The notes: generated from the sequence alone by a model not told the origin. 64,000 nt of DNA from Favolaschia claudopus (GCA_037176885.1 JAWWNJ010000134.1:124001-188000), one strand, 5' to 3'; numbered from the stretch's first letter, positions 1 to 12,158 are shown. Program-made: numbers and translations.

Positions 1-2316
1 AACGATTCCGCCTCTAACCCATTCCAGACGGCCACCGAGTCGCCGACATGCGTCCCCGCTGTCTCGGTGGTGCATTCTCCTCCGCGCGAACTCAGCGGGG
101 TTTCGTCTCAGAAACTCCTCTGTCTTTTCACATCCGCTCACGCCTCTCCCTCCCTCCGCCCGTCCTCGTCGCCCTTGATGTACCCGTGCTGCCGCCACCG
201 CATTGGCCCTCTTCGGCGTACATTCTGACGTGTTTCGTCGGAATGTATATCCAGCGACCAGTATCGGATGAGGCTACTCCCCTCCCCCTCGCTGCCTGCC
301 CCGCCGTTCCCGCCGGATCTAGGTGTCACTTCACCACTCGCCTCTGCACGCCCGCTCGACGCCGCCTCCCACCGCCGTAAACCCGTTCTTCGACCATCGC
401 CTGTCTTTTCGTTGCCTTGTCCTCCTCATCGTCGGCGTAGACGTAGACGCGAACCCCTTCCTACACCCACACCACATCCACTTCTTCACTCCGACGCATC
501 GTTTTGCAGCGCGTGTCTTCGTCGCTTAACACATCATCGCCCATGGTTACCTGCCGCCTCGATGCACGCCGGCTCGTCTCTCTGCGCTCTGCAGCGACGG
601 GCGAATAGCGCACGTCGTTCCTTCCTGACGGTGCTGAGAGGTGGCGCGCGCGGTGCTCGCTAGCTCGGATATCCGAGGGGGATGCTGTGTGCCTATGGAG
701 ATTCGGTCCCGCCACCAAGGCGCGCGTACGTCGTTCCTCCTTGTTGCGGGTGTTAACGAGGGCGGCGTGCCCATATGCCGCTGTGACTGTGTGGTACATT
801 CAGTCACGTCGCGTTCGTCGTCGGATCCGTCAAACAGCGCGGATTTCCTCAGTAGTATCTCAGCATCTTCACTCGCCACCACTGCCGCCCTCGGTCCACG
901 TACCCTCCGCATTGCCCACATTCTCTCGTCGAGCCGTGGATGCGTACGCCCGCGCATATTCGTTCTTCAAGTCGGGCGAGTCGTCGGCTCGGCAGCTCTC
1001 AGATCTCGCACTCCGGCCCGACTCGCTTCACTACCTGCCTCATCCCTGGCGGTGTGAATGTTCGCGCCCCATACACCGCTCATTCTCCCGCACTAACTTC
1101 TGGGATGCGTCCACTCGCGCGCCTTTCGCCCCGTCAGTCGACCAAAATCGGCTCAGCAGCACTCCGGACTGCGGCTCAATTCCGTCTAGACTCACATCAC
1201 TCTCCTCGTCGTCGAGGGTGCGGATGCGTGTAATGCTTATGCTCCTCCTACCCCGCTCTGAAGGTCATGAATGCGCTTGGTCGCCGTTCGTTAAGTCTCG
1301 ACACCGGCTCAGCGCTAGCTCCCACCCAATTTCCTTCGGTCTTCCTCAGCACAATGTCTCCTCGCTTGCGGTGGGGGTACCCACACTCTTTGCGCTGCTC
1401 ATACACTGTCATACTCTCAGATTAACCTCTGGGCTGCAGAGATTCACTAGCTCGAGACGAGTCGTCCGTCAAGTCCTAACGCCAACCCCTCCCGACTCGT
1501 CTACTCGCTGCTTTTCCAAGCAATATCCCTCTCATTCGTCCGTGTGATTACGCGTAGCGCTCATACTGCTCGCCCTCCGCCTTCGACGTCGGAGCTGCCA
1601 CCATTCGCATACACGTCGACGCCTCCGCCTAGCTGTACGACCAACTCCCGACCCATTTCCTCGATATCCGCTCGATGATGTCTCTCTCGGGGTGCGGTAG
1701 GGGTACATGTACCCTCCCCGCTGCTCATACTCCGGCCGCAGCGCCGTGAACTTGCTCGTGCGCTTACTCCTCGTCCGTCAAGCCACCGAGATCTGCTCAG
1801 CACCAGCTACCCCTCCCGCACGATTTCCTGCCGACTCGCCCAGTGAGATGTCTCCTCGCTCGCGGTGTGGATGCATGCAGTGCTCCTGCTGCTCGTACTC
1901 CGATGTCGATGCCGTGCATGCAGTCGTGCCCCGCCTTCGTCGTGCTCGTCCGCGCCGCCTTTATTGCCCAAATGGGGATATTTCCCGATGCGGCCTTTAT
2001 GACGCGAAACAATTTCTGTTTTTTCCCTGCGACGGTTGTGGCGGGATGGGAGACAGGTGACGCTGCAGAGAGTGTCCATGGTCGCGGCGTCACGGTTGAG
2101 GCGCCAGGTAGCCTTGGTGGTGGTGGCAGGGTAGAGTCTTCCGTTGGGTGTAGGCGGAGAGGCCGTTTGGGGGAGTCGGTGGGTATTTTCGAGCAGCTAG
2201 GCTGTATTTCGAAGGGAGAATCAAATGGGGACCTATCATAGAAACACGTAGGTACGATTACTAAGAATCAAAGGAACGAAAATCCTTCATCTCTACTCCC
2301 CAGACGTGCACCAAAC
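1..2316. other. Gene-free, degenerate repeat region
   Basis: No convincing gene. Open frames exist on both strands because the sequence is C/T-rich on the plus strand and poor in stop codons, but none has an intron structure or a recognisable domain. A loosely conserved block recurs near 1200, 1350, 1680 and 1850, made of a GGTG-GGATGC part followed by a CTGCTCATACTCC-like part. This suggests decayed tandem repeats with a unit of about 150-330 bp. Confidence 0.5.
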
Positions 2317-3013
2317 TCAAGTTGTGACAATGATAGGCGTGCTCCATCCTCCCTGGTCCAACGCAGAGAAACGCGAGTTCAGAAGCCCGTTGGCATCCGT
2401 GTACTGAACGATTGCAACTTGCTATGTATCAAACAATTCAAGTGAGCACTCGTCGATTGATTCGACCATCATCGACACTTACCTGACGAGTACTCTGCTG
2501 CACCGCAATCACCGCCGTAATCGGCGAACCGAGCGGAATCCCTGTCGCGATCGTCGTATCGACAACCCACGCCGCAGCCCCGGTCAACCCCGAATGATAT
2601 GCCGACATGATATTGCCGTTTGTCGTCTGGTAGAACAAGCGCTGGGCAAGCGCGCTGAGGGAGCTCTGGACGGTGAGGTATCCGTATCCCGCGAGCTTGG
2701 TGGACGGGGTGACGTTGACGATGCCGAGGCTGGCCATGGCGGCGGAGTCGCGGTTGACGGACCATGTGTTGGCGCCGCTGGCGTTGGCGGTGGTGGCGGG
2801 CGAGCGGAGCTCGACGAGGCTTCCGTTGTCGAAGGCGTAGGCGTAGATGCCGTTGGGGAGGCCGTTCATGATTAGCATGTTTTCAGGCTGGAGCGGGGTG
2901 AGAGCGTTAGCGATGAGGAATTGTTCGAACTGAATGTATACCGCATACGTCGCCGCTTTCGCAGCGCCAATGAGAAGAGCGATGAAGCTGAGTGCGTACT
3001 GGAAGGCAACCAT
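2317..3013 (-). CDS. Secreted protein, fucose-lectin-like beta-propeller fold suspected
   Basis: Two exons (3013-2483 and 2421-2317) are joined across a 61-nt intron with a GTAAGT donor and TAG acceptor, giving 211 aa. The first ~20 residues are a hydrophobic signal peptide ending in a small-residue cleavage site, so the product is probably secreted. The mature part has repeating short strands of the type 'YQ..NGNI' and 'YTDANG', each followed by Trp and a Gly-Ser-Pro-Ile turn, as in fungal fucose-specific lectins (six-bladed propellers). It is shorter than a full propeller (~310 aa), so it could be a truncated or divergent member or an unrelated secreted protein. The splice model is firm because the frame continues naturally to a stop. 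The family call is a recollection only. Confidence 0.6.
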
Positions 3014-4531
3014 TCTCGAGGTGAGTTGATTTGAAGTTTGTCTACCAGAACGAGGCTTTTTATATGTTGAAGACGCACAATATTTATAGCTCAACTTGCG
3101 AAACTACAATTGTCATCGCTTTGTGAACTCTGCTCTGATGCGAAGTTCAAGGAGGATTTGTCAGGTTCAAAGGAAGTAAAACGACCATCATGCTAGTCAT
3201 ATGCTTTGCTACTGCTTTGCGGCCGCACAGTATCTCGTTATCTTCCTGGACGTCGACGGCCGCAAAGAATTAGTGGAATGGAAGGCATCCCAGCCATATG
3301 CTTGCGGCCGTACAGTATTGATGTTGCGAATGTAGGGCTAGGAAAGCTATGGACTCACTTTCGATTATCAAAGGTTCCATCCAACGTTGCGGCCGTCCGC
3401 AAGTGTACGTGACACGCTACCTTCTCCCGAATTTGCGGAACTGCAAGCGATTATAATAGAAACCAGTGAAATTGCGGGATTTGCATTCGGATTGAGCGAA
3501 CGCAAACATGAACCAGGGCCAGACTTTGAGCTCACTCACTGTAACTGCTCGCCCTGTACACGAGGCTGGAAAAGTGCCACGACAAAAACCTCAGTGGTTC
3601 TTGCGAAATGTCAGAGATTTCCTAACGGTAGGACGCTGCTAAAACCTGGAAGGATCACTATTTTCCGATTTCACCTCAATCTGGACAAAGTGCGAAACAG
3701 ACGCAGCATTGAAACTTCGAAATTCATTGCGGCAGTTCTGTCCGAGTCCGGCGTGTCGGCAGAGGTCCAATTTGAAGTCTTCTCCCCCCTGTATTCTTTG
3801 CGGAGAAGGCACCCAATTCGCTGACTTCCCGCTGCAACAAAACCGGAGTTTCTATCACTATGATCGTTGGATAATGGATATGGGAATCAAACCCGGTGTT
3901 CTTTAATCCTGAAGAAATCATGATACCCTTTTCTGCTTTTTACAAACTACATATATAGTATATTTAAACCTCATCGCCGGCAGGGTAACAATAAATTGTT
4001 CAGGATTTAGCGTGTTCTTCTTGCAATCCGAGTTCGATTGCGCAGAAATGTCGAACGGGATATATTCTGAGGCTTCGTTCGGGAAGAAAATCAAACACTA
4101 ACGGATTGAGTGAAGCTTTCGACAATATTAATCAGCGGTGAGTTCAGGAGGAGTAGTTCATTGGTTTATGATGGTTTGACGGAGTTGGCGAGGGATTTGT
4201 TAGAAGAAAGGACTGATGAGGATGAACATAATCGGAGGTTGGATGTGTTGGTGGAGGAGGCTGAGGAGGGGCTATTGGAGATAATTGTACCTAACCTCGA
4301 ATTCGAAACGCTACGAGGACACTCGCGCTACGACTAAAGAAGCAATCGGAATTGGGATGGATTAAAATGTGTCTAAAGCATATAAGACTGTCAGATATCG
4401 AACATTGCTTGTTGATGCGCCTAAAGTGCCTCTCGCTGCGGCGCGGACACGTGGGAACCAAACTACGCCCGTGTAACATCACTGTAACATCACACCATCA
4501 GTCACGCTCACGCACTCAAACTTGCACCACG
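3014..4531. other. Intergenic, no supported gene
   Basis: Nothing here can be supported as a gene. Short frames at 3387-3824 and 4110-4337 lack homology, signal peptide or splice context. The frame at 4110-4337 is acidic and helix-prone (Glu/Asp/Leu-rich) and may be a gene relic. Three GCGGCCG-containing stretches lie at about 3220-3400. Confidence 0.4.
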
Positions 4532-5965
4532 ATGAGCTTGGACGAACACCTGCCCTTCGAGCTGATTTCGAAGATTTTCATTCACTGTATACCACGCCAT
4601 GGACGAGTCAGTCCAGACCCACAACTCGCCCCCCTTCTTCTGCTTCAAATCTGCCGCCGATGGCGTACGATAGCGCTGGCTACACCTTGGCTATGGAATT
4701 CCATATTTCTCGAGTTTTTCCGAGGATCGGGATCCACAGCGCTCCCTATTTTGTTTGGCGACGAGCCAGCGCCCTCAATTCACCCTATCGCCTCTCTCGT
4801 CGAGCTCTGGTTCAGCCGTTGCGAGGGATTCCCTCTATCCATCACTTTGCTGGCGCAAGAAGTCGGACTGGACCTTCCCTACGGTCTCATAGAAGTCATA
4901 CAGAGCAGGTACTCTCGGTGGAAGCGACTGGAACTCAGCTTGGCAAGAAAATTCCTAGGCGATCTTCTCAGCGTCGAAGGTCGTTTCCCTTTCCTCCAAA
5001 GTCTTGCCATTGGGGACAGCAATGGCGAAACCTTGGATTTCGAAATCAAGCGGGACGTGTATCGCAAGTCACCCGCACTCGAGGTTCTCCGCATGCGAAA
5101 TTCGTACATCGACCCGCTGTTTAGATCGGTTATGGCGGGCGGCCCAAAACCACACACGGTGGAACTTTCCCGAATCAGCTTCGGTGTCGATCATGTCACC
5201 GACCTCTTCACCCTGCTCCCTGACCTGCGCCATCTCACTCTGCGCGTTAATCACCCACCCAGCGCCGTCTCTGGTGAGCGGACGCTATCGAATACTCGTC
5301 TCGAGACTTTGGTTGTAGAAGGGACCGTCGATTTTCTGTCATACATCTCCGCACCTGCGCTTAAAAACCTCGGCGTGACGGTGTGGAACGAGATTGAAGC
5401 GAGGACAGTTGTTTCCTTTGTTTCACGTTCGGGATGCGCGCTCCAAGGCCTTTCTATGAGAAACGCCACCATGTCGCACAAAACATGGTCCATGTTACTC
5501 CCCGTAGCTCAAACAGTCTTCACGCTGGACCTACACAACACTTCATTCGGAAAACACATCCTCTTCCCTCGGCATCAAACGCCTACCCACCTCCGGAATC
5601 TCTCGATCGTCACTCGCGCTTCATTCGTTGGTTATGACGAGGTCTTTCGGATTTTGGACGCGCATGAAACGGCGTCATTGGCGCGAGTGTACATCCGAAT
5701 CCTCAAGCACCTGAACTGGGGCGGGAACACCATTGACGTCCCCGCGCCGACGCCCGAGGTTCTTGGACGCTTTCGACAATTTCGTACTCGCGGGCTCGCT
5801 ATTACTCTCGAAACACCTGACTTTCGGTGGCCCGTGGATGCAACGAACGAGGTCGAACCAGGTGAGATCTTCCACCCGTTAACGCAGCACTGTTTGAACC
5901 ATTTCTCCTTCGCAGATTTCAACATCTTCCAACCCGAGGAGCCGATGCCGTTTTCAGTTTGGTGA
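4532..5965 (+). CDS. F-box protein with LRR-like C-terminal region
   Basis: Single-exon gene of 477 aa. The start chosen is the ATG immediately before the F-box; the frame is open further upstream but without a domain. Residues ~4-60 match the Agaricomycete F-box pattern: LPFELISKIF, then a variable loop, then LLLQICRRWR and TPWLW. The rest is leucine-rich with irregular 'L..L.L' repeats, as expected for the substrate-binding half. By family knowledge such proteins join SKP1-cullin ubiquitin ligases, with the F-box binding Skp1; the substrate is unknown. The family is strongly expanded in mushrooms. A gene inside the giant element (34755-36284) belongs to the same family. Confidence 0.85.
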   Translation: MSLDEHLPFELISKIFIHCIPRHGRVSPDPQLAPLLLLQICRRWRTIALATPWLWNSIFLEFFRGSGSTALPILFGDEPAPSIHPIASLVELWFSRCEGFPLSITLLAQEVGLDLPYGLIEVIQSRYSRWKRLELSLARKFLGDLLSVEGRFPFLQSLAIGDSNGETLDFEIKRDVYRKSPALEVLRMRNSYIDPLFRSVMAGGPKPHTVELSRISFGVDHVTDLFTLLPDLRHLTLRVNHPPSAVSGERTLSNTRLETLVVEGTVDFLSYISAPALKNLGVTVWNEIEARTVVSFVSRSGCALQGLSMRNATMSHKTWSMLLPVAQTVFTLDLHNTSFGKHILFPRHQTPTHLRNLSIVTRASFVGYDEVFRILDAHETASLARVYIRILKHLNWGGNTIDVPAPTPEVLGRFRQFRTRGLAITLETPDFRWPVDATNEVEPGEIFHPLTQHCLNHFSFADFNIFQPEEPMPFSVW

Positions 5966-6353
5966 ACGTGAGTTCTCCGATTGCCTTGTTTATCACACAG
6001 AACCTAATTTCTGAAGTCTTTCTTTGTAAACCTTCTATGGAGTACTACGACCACGATATTTGCAGGTGTATATTACTGAACTCAGCGCGGAGACGGTAGC
6101 GTGGTCGAGGGAGGTGATGAGGTGCAGAATGTTGGTGATTAGGGCGATAGGGAGGGGGTGAGCGGAGTGCGAGGAGTGTAACATCTGGGTGGTGGGGAGG
6201 AAGAATTACGGGAGGTGTCGATTTAGGAGAGGTTACGTTCAAAGCGAGTGCTTTCTTCTTCGTTGGACGTGAAATAAAAAGAAAGAGGGTTTCATTACGA
6301 CTCGCTCAATCTACACAACTAACACGCCATCCCCACTCCCTCCCAAACGCGAA

Positions 6354-6992
6354 TCAAAGGATATCCGCAAGAGGACCAAGGATGCTCTTGAGCTTATCCT
6401 GGAACTCCTTCTTAATCTCGTCGATCAACTGCTGGGTTACATTCGACGTCTGACGACGAGCGAGCGAACCAAGAAGGCTATGGAGCTTCTCTTCCAGCTC
6501 CTTCTTGATCTCGTCGACGAGCTGTTGCGTAACATTGGAAGTTTGTCGGCGGCCGAGGCTGAGGGGCGCGAAGAGTGCATGGAGCTTCTCTTCCAGCTCT
6601 TTTTTGATTTCGTCCACGAGCTGTTGAGCGATATTGGAAGTTTGGCGCGATTCGATGGAGGTGCTGGAAGGGTAAAATCAGAGGGTATAGATGACGTATA
6701 GAGGAAGAATCACGCACTCGTCGACAGCCCGTCCACTCATGGCACCATCTTTCCAGAACCCGGTAGCAGCGCGGGCGACGACGACGTCGGAGTCGACAAC
6801 GCTCCGGCCGCTCATGGAGCCATCTTTCCAATAGCCGGTGGATGCGCGAGCAGCGAGGGCAGAGTCTTCGTTATGCTATCATCCAAACGTTAGCTCGTGT
6901 GACTGAACACATCCGGGATTACGCACGAGGGGAGCCGCAGCCACCAGCGTCGCAGACACAGCCAAAGTAAGCAGGGAGAGATTGAAGCGCAT
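6354..6992 (-). CDS. Secreted Kex2-processed repeat-peptide precursor (KEP-like)
   Basis: Three exons (6992-6927, 6875-6718, 6663-6354) with 51- and 54-nt introns encode 177 aa. Residues 1-20 form a signal peptide. Two kinds of internal repeat follow. Type A (near 33-46 and 58-71) is a short peptide with the core WKDG-MSGR, each copy preceded by Ala-Arg. Type B (82-112, 115-143, 146-177) starts QTSN after Arg or Arg-Arg and continues into an amphipathic Lys/Glu/Leu helix ending in a Leu-rich segment. Basic sites between repeats are where a Kex2-type protease would cut, giving two type-A and three type-B peptides. NxT glycosylation sequons occur in B copies 2 and 3 only. This is the architecture of fungal KEP proteins, which include repellents and pheromone-like peptides. 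The actual function is unknown. Confidence 0.8.
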
Positions 6993-8427
6993 TGTAGACT
7001 GAAAAACCGAAGAAACGAATGGGAAGGGAAGGAAGCAGAGGAGAGGAGAGGAAAGCAAAGAAAGAGCGATCTCAGATCGTGGAGGAAGACAGACGGACAG
7101 CAGAGAGACATCGAGTCGGTTTATAAGGTGTTTCCTGGGCGACGCGGAAGCGTGCCGCCATCATGTTTTGATTCCAACTTTGTTTCCCCGGGTACTTGTT
7201 CTTCAATTCAACTCAGTCAGACTCAGTCAATACGTGCAAGAGAAGCTAAAAAGTCAGCGAGGAAAAGACTGGAAAAGAACCCAAATCGAACTGGACACGA
7301 CTACCTTGAGGATCCCGTGCTGCGGTATTTGATTTACGTTTCGGAGCCGTGTTCGGCTCCTCGTGATGTGACTGTCACGCGTTCGTGACACGCTGTCTCT
7401 TGTCCTTCTCTCCCATCTTCGATGCTTGACGCCTCGGAGCACATGAGTATACAGCTGGATCCCTCCCTAGTTCGATCTTAAACGCTGTCTGTGGTCTAAC
7501 TCTCCCTCTCCTCGTCGAATGTCTTGTTCCTGCGCAGCGCTCAGCGTTTCGGTTGCCGTACGACTTGTGGCGAACTTTGACTCTTGAACTGGTGGTCTTC
7601 CCGTCCAGAGTTCATCCGATGTCTCTCTTGAAACTCCATCGCTTCGCTAGGGCCACCTCCCGTTCCTTTCCCAGCATTCATCGGTTCTTCATCCCCTAAA
7701 TTGATTGGTTTGCTTGAGGACACTATGTTCTACTTCGTCAGTCGACCCCAACTTGTGCTGTAACTCTCGTATGTATGTCCTGAACTCCGCGATTCAAGAT
7801 ACCGTGATACCATCTCACTCTATAACTTATCTCTGTTTCGAACTCCGGTTTGTCGGCATCCACTTCCTCGTCCACAGGACGGTAAGCTTCCGTTGTATAT
7901 GGTTTATAGTACCTCCAAAGTTGAAAGAAATTTTCCCGCTCTCTCTCTGCGAGAATGCTCGTTTCAGAATTAACTCGCTTTTTCCTTGAATTCTCTTGAA
8001 CCTGAGTCTTTGTTGAGGACCGTTTGTTCAATCGAAGATCGCGCCGATCTGCGCAAACTGTCAGCGCCATACGACATTCACCTGCCAAGAGATGGACGCT
8101 CATGCTGCAGCTGTATCCCCGCGGGGACGACACAAATTTGCAGAGCAAATATGCAGCGCTGAGGTCTGTCTTACATAGAATCCTGAGAGCTTTCGCGGAG
8201 TGCCCTCAGCTCTGAATCGTTATCAGATCCAGGATTTCAGAATTTTTTGTTTTGTCTTCAAGTATCACAGTTGCGATGTGAAATTTCCTGAGCCATCCGG
8301 AGATGTTGTGTTTCAGCATTGCAACGTTCCATCAGCCGTCGCGTGCCAGCGTGTGTCATGACATTCGGCAGCTTTTCCGAGTCGTCACCGAGACTCTCGC
8401 TTCACCCTTGTCCTCCACCTCCGCGCC
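6993..8427. other. Intergenic; possible decayed coding sequence on minus strand
   Basis: No intact gene. A TATA-like TTATAA near 7112-7118 fits the minus-strand repeat-peptide gene. Two adjacent minus-strand frames (7541-7723 and 7738-8148) have protein-like composition (acidic, Tyr/Trp-containing) but are broken from each other. They may be remains of a retroelement gag or another gene. I could not assign them. Confidence 0.35.
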
Positions 8428-10283
8428 ATGGCCTCACCCCCGGGTCCCGTCCCCCTCCCGCCTCACATTGAAACCATGTTCGCGTCCTTTCTTCGCCATA
8501 TACATCGACATCTAATTGCCCCTGATCCCATCCGACAGAACGAGCTCGCAGCTGATCGGCACGCTGCTCAATTTCTTTCTCTTTGGGACGCTTTTCATTC
8601 AAGTCTGTGCGTCGCCTCGGCTCCTCCACCTGCCTACCCCTCTCACTCACTTTCATCGCTACCTGAACAGATGTCTATAATCTGTGTTTCCCGAAGGATA
8701 TGCTCGCAATAAAGTTGCTCGGTGTGTCCCGCCCCATCGACCTTCCAATGATAATGATACTGATAAGGCGCCTATCCCACCCATTTCATTCGCAGTGTAC
8801 TTCGTCTTCCTAACGATGCTCGTCTGCACCTGCCTCAACGCAGCAGACGCCTACTACTGGTTCGCCGCCGGCTTCGGCGACATCGTCAAATTCGGCCAAG
8901 CCCGCTTTTCGCCGTTCTACACCCCGCTCATGGGAAGCATCATCGCGCTGGTGGTTCAGCTGTTTTTTTGTTACAGGATTAGCGTGTTTCGCGCGGGCGC
9001 TAGTTGGTGGAGTGGGGTTATTGCTGCGGTGCGTTTTCAGTCTTTTTTCTTTGGTGAGTGAGAGTGAAACTTACGCGAAAGGAAGGTGTCGTTTTTGCAA
9101 GCTGCGGGAGGGATCGGTGGGGGTGTGAAGGCTTTTATTGCGTCCAATGAGCAGCATGATGAAGTGCGGACGGTGCTTGTATATGTGCGTCAATGTGTCC
9201 ATCTGCTTTCCGTGCGTGTGAGGGACTCATTCACGGACATCTAGTTGTGGCTCGTGGGCGACGCTGTCGCTGACATTATGATTGCGGTGACGATGACCTA
9301 TTTGGTACGCACAATGTCTCTCCGCCGAACTCGTTGTAATCATTTTTGCAGTTGACGAAAGCGTCGGAACCTGAAACTCGGGATATCGTTCGCGGGGTGG
9401 TTCGCTTGATCATAGAGACGAATTCTTTCTCTGGTGCGTCCCCGTTTCCTTCTGATATCATCCTCCACTAATTGCGATTCGCATAGCATCTGTGGCAATC
9501 ATTGGGCTCGCTCTTTTCGCTGGGATGCCGGTGAGTTGTATCGATGTCTGCTGCCCGCATGGCTCTCATCATCGAGTCTCAGACATCCGACTACTTTATC
9601 TGCCCGTGCGTTGCTTCCTCCTCCCCTCGCTTTCTCCTCATTCAACGTCACCCTCCGTTTTGTAATTCTAGTACCATGATCTTACCTGGTCTCTACGCCA
9701 ACACCCTCCTAGTCCTGCTCAACAACCGCGCCGCGCCCTCCCGCCAACGCCTCCCCTCCGACAACGTCCACTCCTCCGAGAATCACATCTTCAACAGCGG
9801 GGGTACCAGCACCATCAACGGCACCTCGAGTCTCCCATGGAAAGTGTCCTCTCCGCCGCCCATGACGCCGCAGATAGGCAAGTTCGACTCGTTCCCGCGC
9901 CCTAGGTACTCGGATGATATTCCTATTGGGCCGTTCGTCGCTGCGCCGAATCCGCTGGAGGATAGGAGGCCCGGGCGGTCGCCTGTACTGCTTTCACCAC
10001 TGGATAGTAATAGTACTAGGAGGAATCAGCAGCATCTGGTGAGTGGATGGGACGACGCGAGTTATAGTGTGAGTATGAGGGATGGTTCGGCGAGGTGGGA
10101 GGACGGGGATGATACGAAGAGTTTTGATTTGGCTGATGTGGAGGTGCGTTTTTCCTTTCGTTTCGTTTTGGAAGCCTTGGTGGTTTTCGTTCGTGGCTTT
10201 CTTTGAGTCTGACTTTGTTGTTTGTTTGTTTTTAGAATCACCCGTATGGGAGCCAAGGGACGTACGTTTCGTGGGCACGATAG
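8428..10283 (+). CDS. DUF6534-type seven-helix membrane protein
   Basis: Eleven exons: 8428-8477, 8539-8606, 8671-8721, 8796-9028, 9086-9184, 9245-9304, 9352-9433, 9487-9530, 9583-9605, 9672-10143 and 10236-10283. They splice in frame to 409 aa. Seven hydrophobic segments lie in the first ~250 residues, beginning with a helix of type LIGTLLNFFLFGTLF and ending with a helix followed by YANTLLVLLNNR. That last motif is a hallmark I recognise from the DUF6534 family of Agaricomycetes. The C-terminal ~150 residues are polar, Ser/Pro-rich and probably cytosolic. The plasma membrane is the likely location. Family members are very numerous in mushrooms and uncharacterised; a receptor-like role is only speculation. 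Confidence 0.85.
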
Positions 10284-10991
10284 CGATAGCCCCTCGCGTG
10301 CGTCTTCTGTAACTGTATCAACCCCACATACCGCTGTAATGCCAGATTTAATCGTGTCGAGCTCGCTGATCTCGCAATGTCAGTTGTTTCATTAATATTG
10401 ACCTTTCGGTGACTGCTTGGGCCTCTTGAATTCTTCGTGCCTCTTTGACTCTCGCGTCCAATTCCGATATGTGTCCCTCAAATGAGTCTTCAACAAAACG
10501 ACTCGGGCGATGTCCGTCCGGCCGCTCTTCTCCCGTCCCCCTCGAGACTCTCGACTAAACGAAATTTGAAATTTCTGCTCATCTCATGGACCTTCTCAAA
10601 TACGCTCCGGTATGCATATGCAAGTTTTTGACTAGAACTTCTTACGAATATGCCCTTCCGCCTCCATCCTTCCTAAATACATTAACAGCGTCTGCTATAC
10701 GTGATCCAAGAAAGATTCTCAAACCTCCCCCAAAGCTGATTCAACAACGTCAATTCCTAATTGTCCTATTGTCCTACTTATTTGATGTGGGTACTTAATT
10801 TTTGTATGTACAACATGGGGAGAAAGGTATGAACATTCAACAATACATATCGAATTCGAGGAGACATAAACGTGTGTCGATTATAAGAACGAATATAACA
10901 TACTAACAGCTGTCCAGACCGCAGAAAATGTCATTGACACGAGGAGACGAAAGATCGAAAAAAGGAAAACAAAAATCCACCGTCCTATTCT
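10284..10991. other. Intergenic between convergent genes
   Basis: This gap lies between the 3' ends of the DUF6534-type gene and the GATA factor gene, so it should hold both 3' untranslated regions. No coding or repeat structure was seen. Confidence 0.5.
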
Positions 10992-12069
10992 CTACCGTTT
11001 ACCAGAAGGAGGCTGAGGGTGCTTGCACCTCGGCTTGATTTTGTTGCGCTTCAAAGACAGCGGCCGATCGCGTCCCCTCAATCGCACGTACACGCCACAC
11101 GCGTTACACAACTTCGCACCGGTCTTGCTCCTCCGCCACACACTCGTCTTGCGAGTATGACAATGCGAGCATTCCGGCCCGCTCCCTTCGCCCTCGCCCC
11201 CATCCTCCTCCGCATCGGCGTCGGCTTCGATGAGCGCGAGTGGCCGGAGTTTGCCGCGCTGCTGGAGGTAGAGGCCGCAGGCGTTGCAGAGGGGCAGACG
11301 GGTGGCGGGGTTGCGCCGCCAGAGGGGGGTGGTGGTTGCGCTGCAGTGGGAGCAGCGTTTGGTCAGGGGGATGGGAGCGGGAGCGGAGGGACGGCGTTTG
11401 AGTGGGGGGAGCGGGAGGGTGGCGGGGGTGGCGGGGGTGGAGTCGATGCTGCTGCGGCGAGATGAGACGCTGCTGGATGTGAAAATGGATGTGACGGGGG
11501 AGAGGCGGCCCGAGGAGGAGGATGAGGAGGGGGAGGAGTCGCGGGCGAAGTGGGGGTAGGCTGAGGGTGGGAAGTTGTATGAGGATTCGTCGAATGGGAT
11601 AGATGATGAGCTAGGTATGGTGGTGTCGCCGAAATATTCGGGCCATTGTTGAAAAGTCTCATCCGCGATTTGACCCATCCAATACGCATTCTCGCCGTCG
11701 GATATAGCGGAAGCCGACTGAAAGTGCGTTGGGTCGAGGTGGAGCGGGAGGGGCGAATACGACGGAGAGAACGGGATCAAATCGGGTTTACAGTGGAACT
11801 GGTGGTGAGATAGGGGAGGGTATTGGGCGGAATTGCGGAGAGAAAAGTTGAAGTCGAGGGCGTGAGCCAACGAGGCGCCGCCACCCATGGACGCAAATTG
11901 CACGGAACATTCTGACGTGCTGCTATGAATATCTGCGAATCCCAGAAAATGAGAACGTTAACGATGTCCTGGGGAAGGAAGGGGAAGAAAATGTTAACGT
12001 ACCTTCACACTGGAGGTCCCACTGCCATTGGTATCCTTCGTTGTATGACATCGCTGAGTGAGGGTCCAT
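10992..12069 (-). CDS. GATA-type transcription factor with two zinc fingers
   Basis: Two exons (12069-12003, 11932-10992) with a 70-nt intron give 335 aa. The first exon supplies an ATG and continues in frame; without it the main frame has no upstream ATG start. Two GATA fingers lie at the C-terminus: residues ~216-241 as C-x2-C-x18-C-x2-C and ~277-301 as C-x2-C-x17-C-x2-C, each with the LWRR or VWRR core and a CNACG end. A basic tail follows. The N-terminal 200 residues are Ser/Pro-rich. By family knowledge it is a nuclear, sequence-specific DNA-binding regulator. Siderophore repressors of the SreA/Urbs1 type also have two fingers but carry a Cys-rich linker; here the linker is acidic and lacks Cys, so iron regulation is not supported. 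Confidence 0.9.
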
Positions 12070-12150
12070 TCGTATATTGCTGCTTCGCGTGGGGAAGAAA
12101 AACTGTATGAGCGATTATGGGGAGAGTCAGGCAGCACGCGAAATAGCCTA

Positions 12151-12158
12151 CTTTTATA
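12151..12158 (-). promoter_or_regulatory. TATA box of the GATA factor gene
   Basis: On the minus strand the sequence reads TATAAAAG about 82 nt upstream of the ATG at 12069. The position and the perfect match make it a likely core promoter. Confidence 0.55.

Noticed and set aside
687..1547. 286-aa plus-strand open frame
   Set aside because: Low-complexity Ser/Arg-rich translation of C/T-rich DNA; overlapping frames on both strands are equally open; no domain or splice signal.
7541..8148. Retrotransposon gag remnant
   Set aside because: Composition is suggestive but there is no zinc knuckle, protease or flanking repeat.
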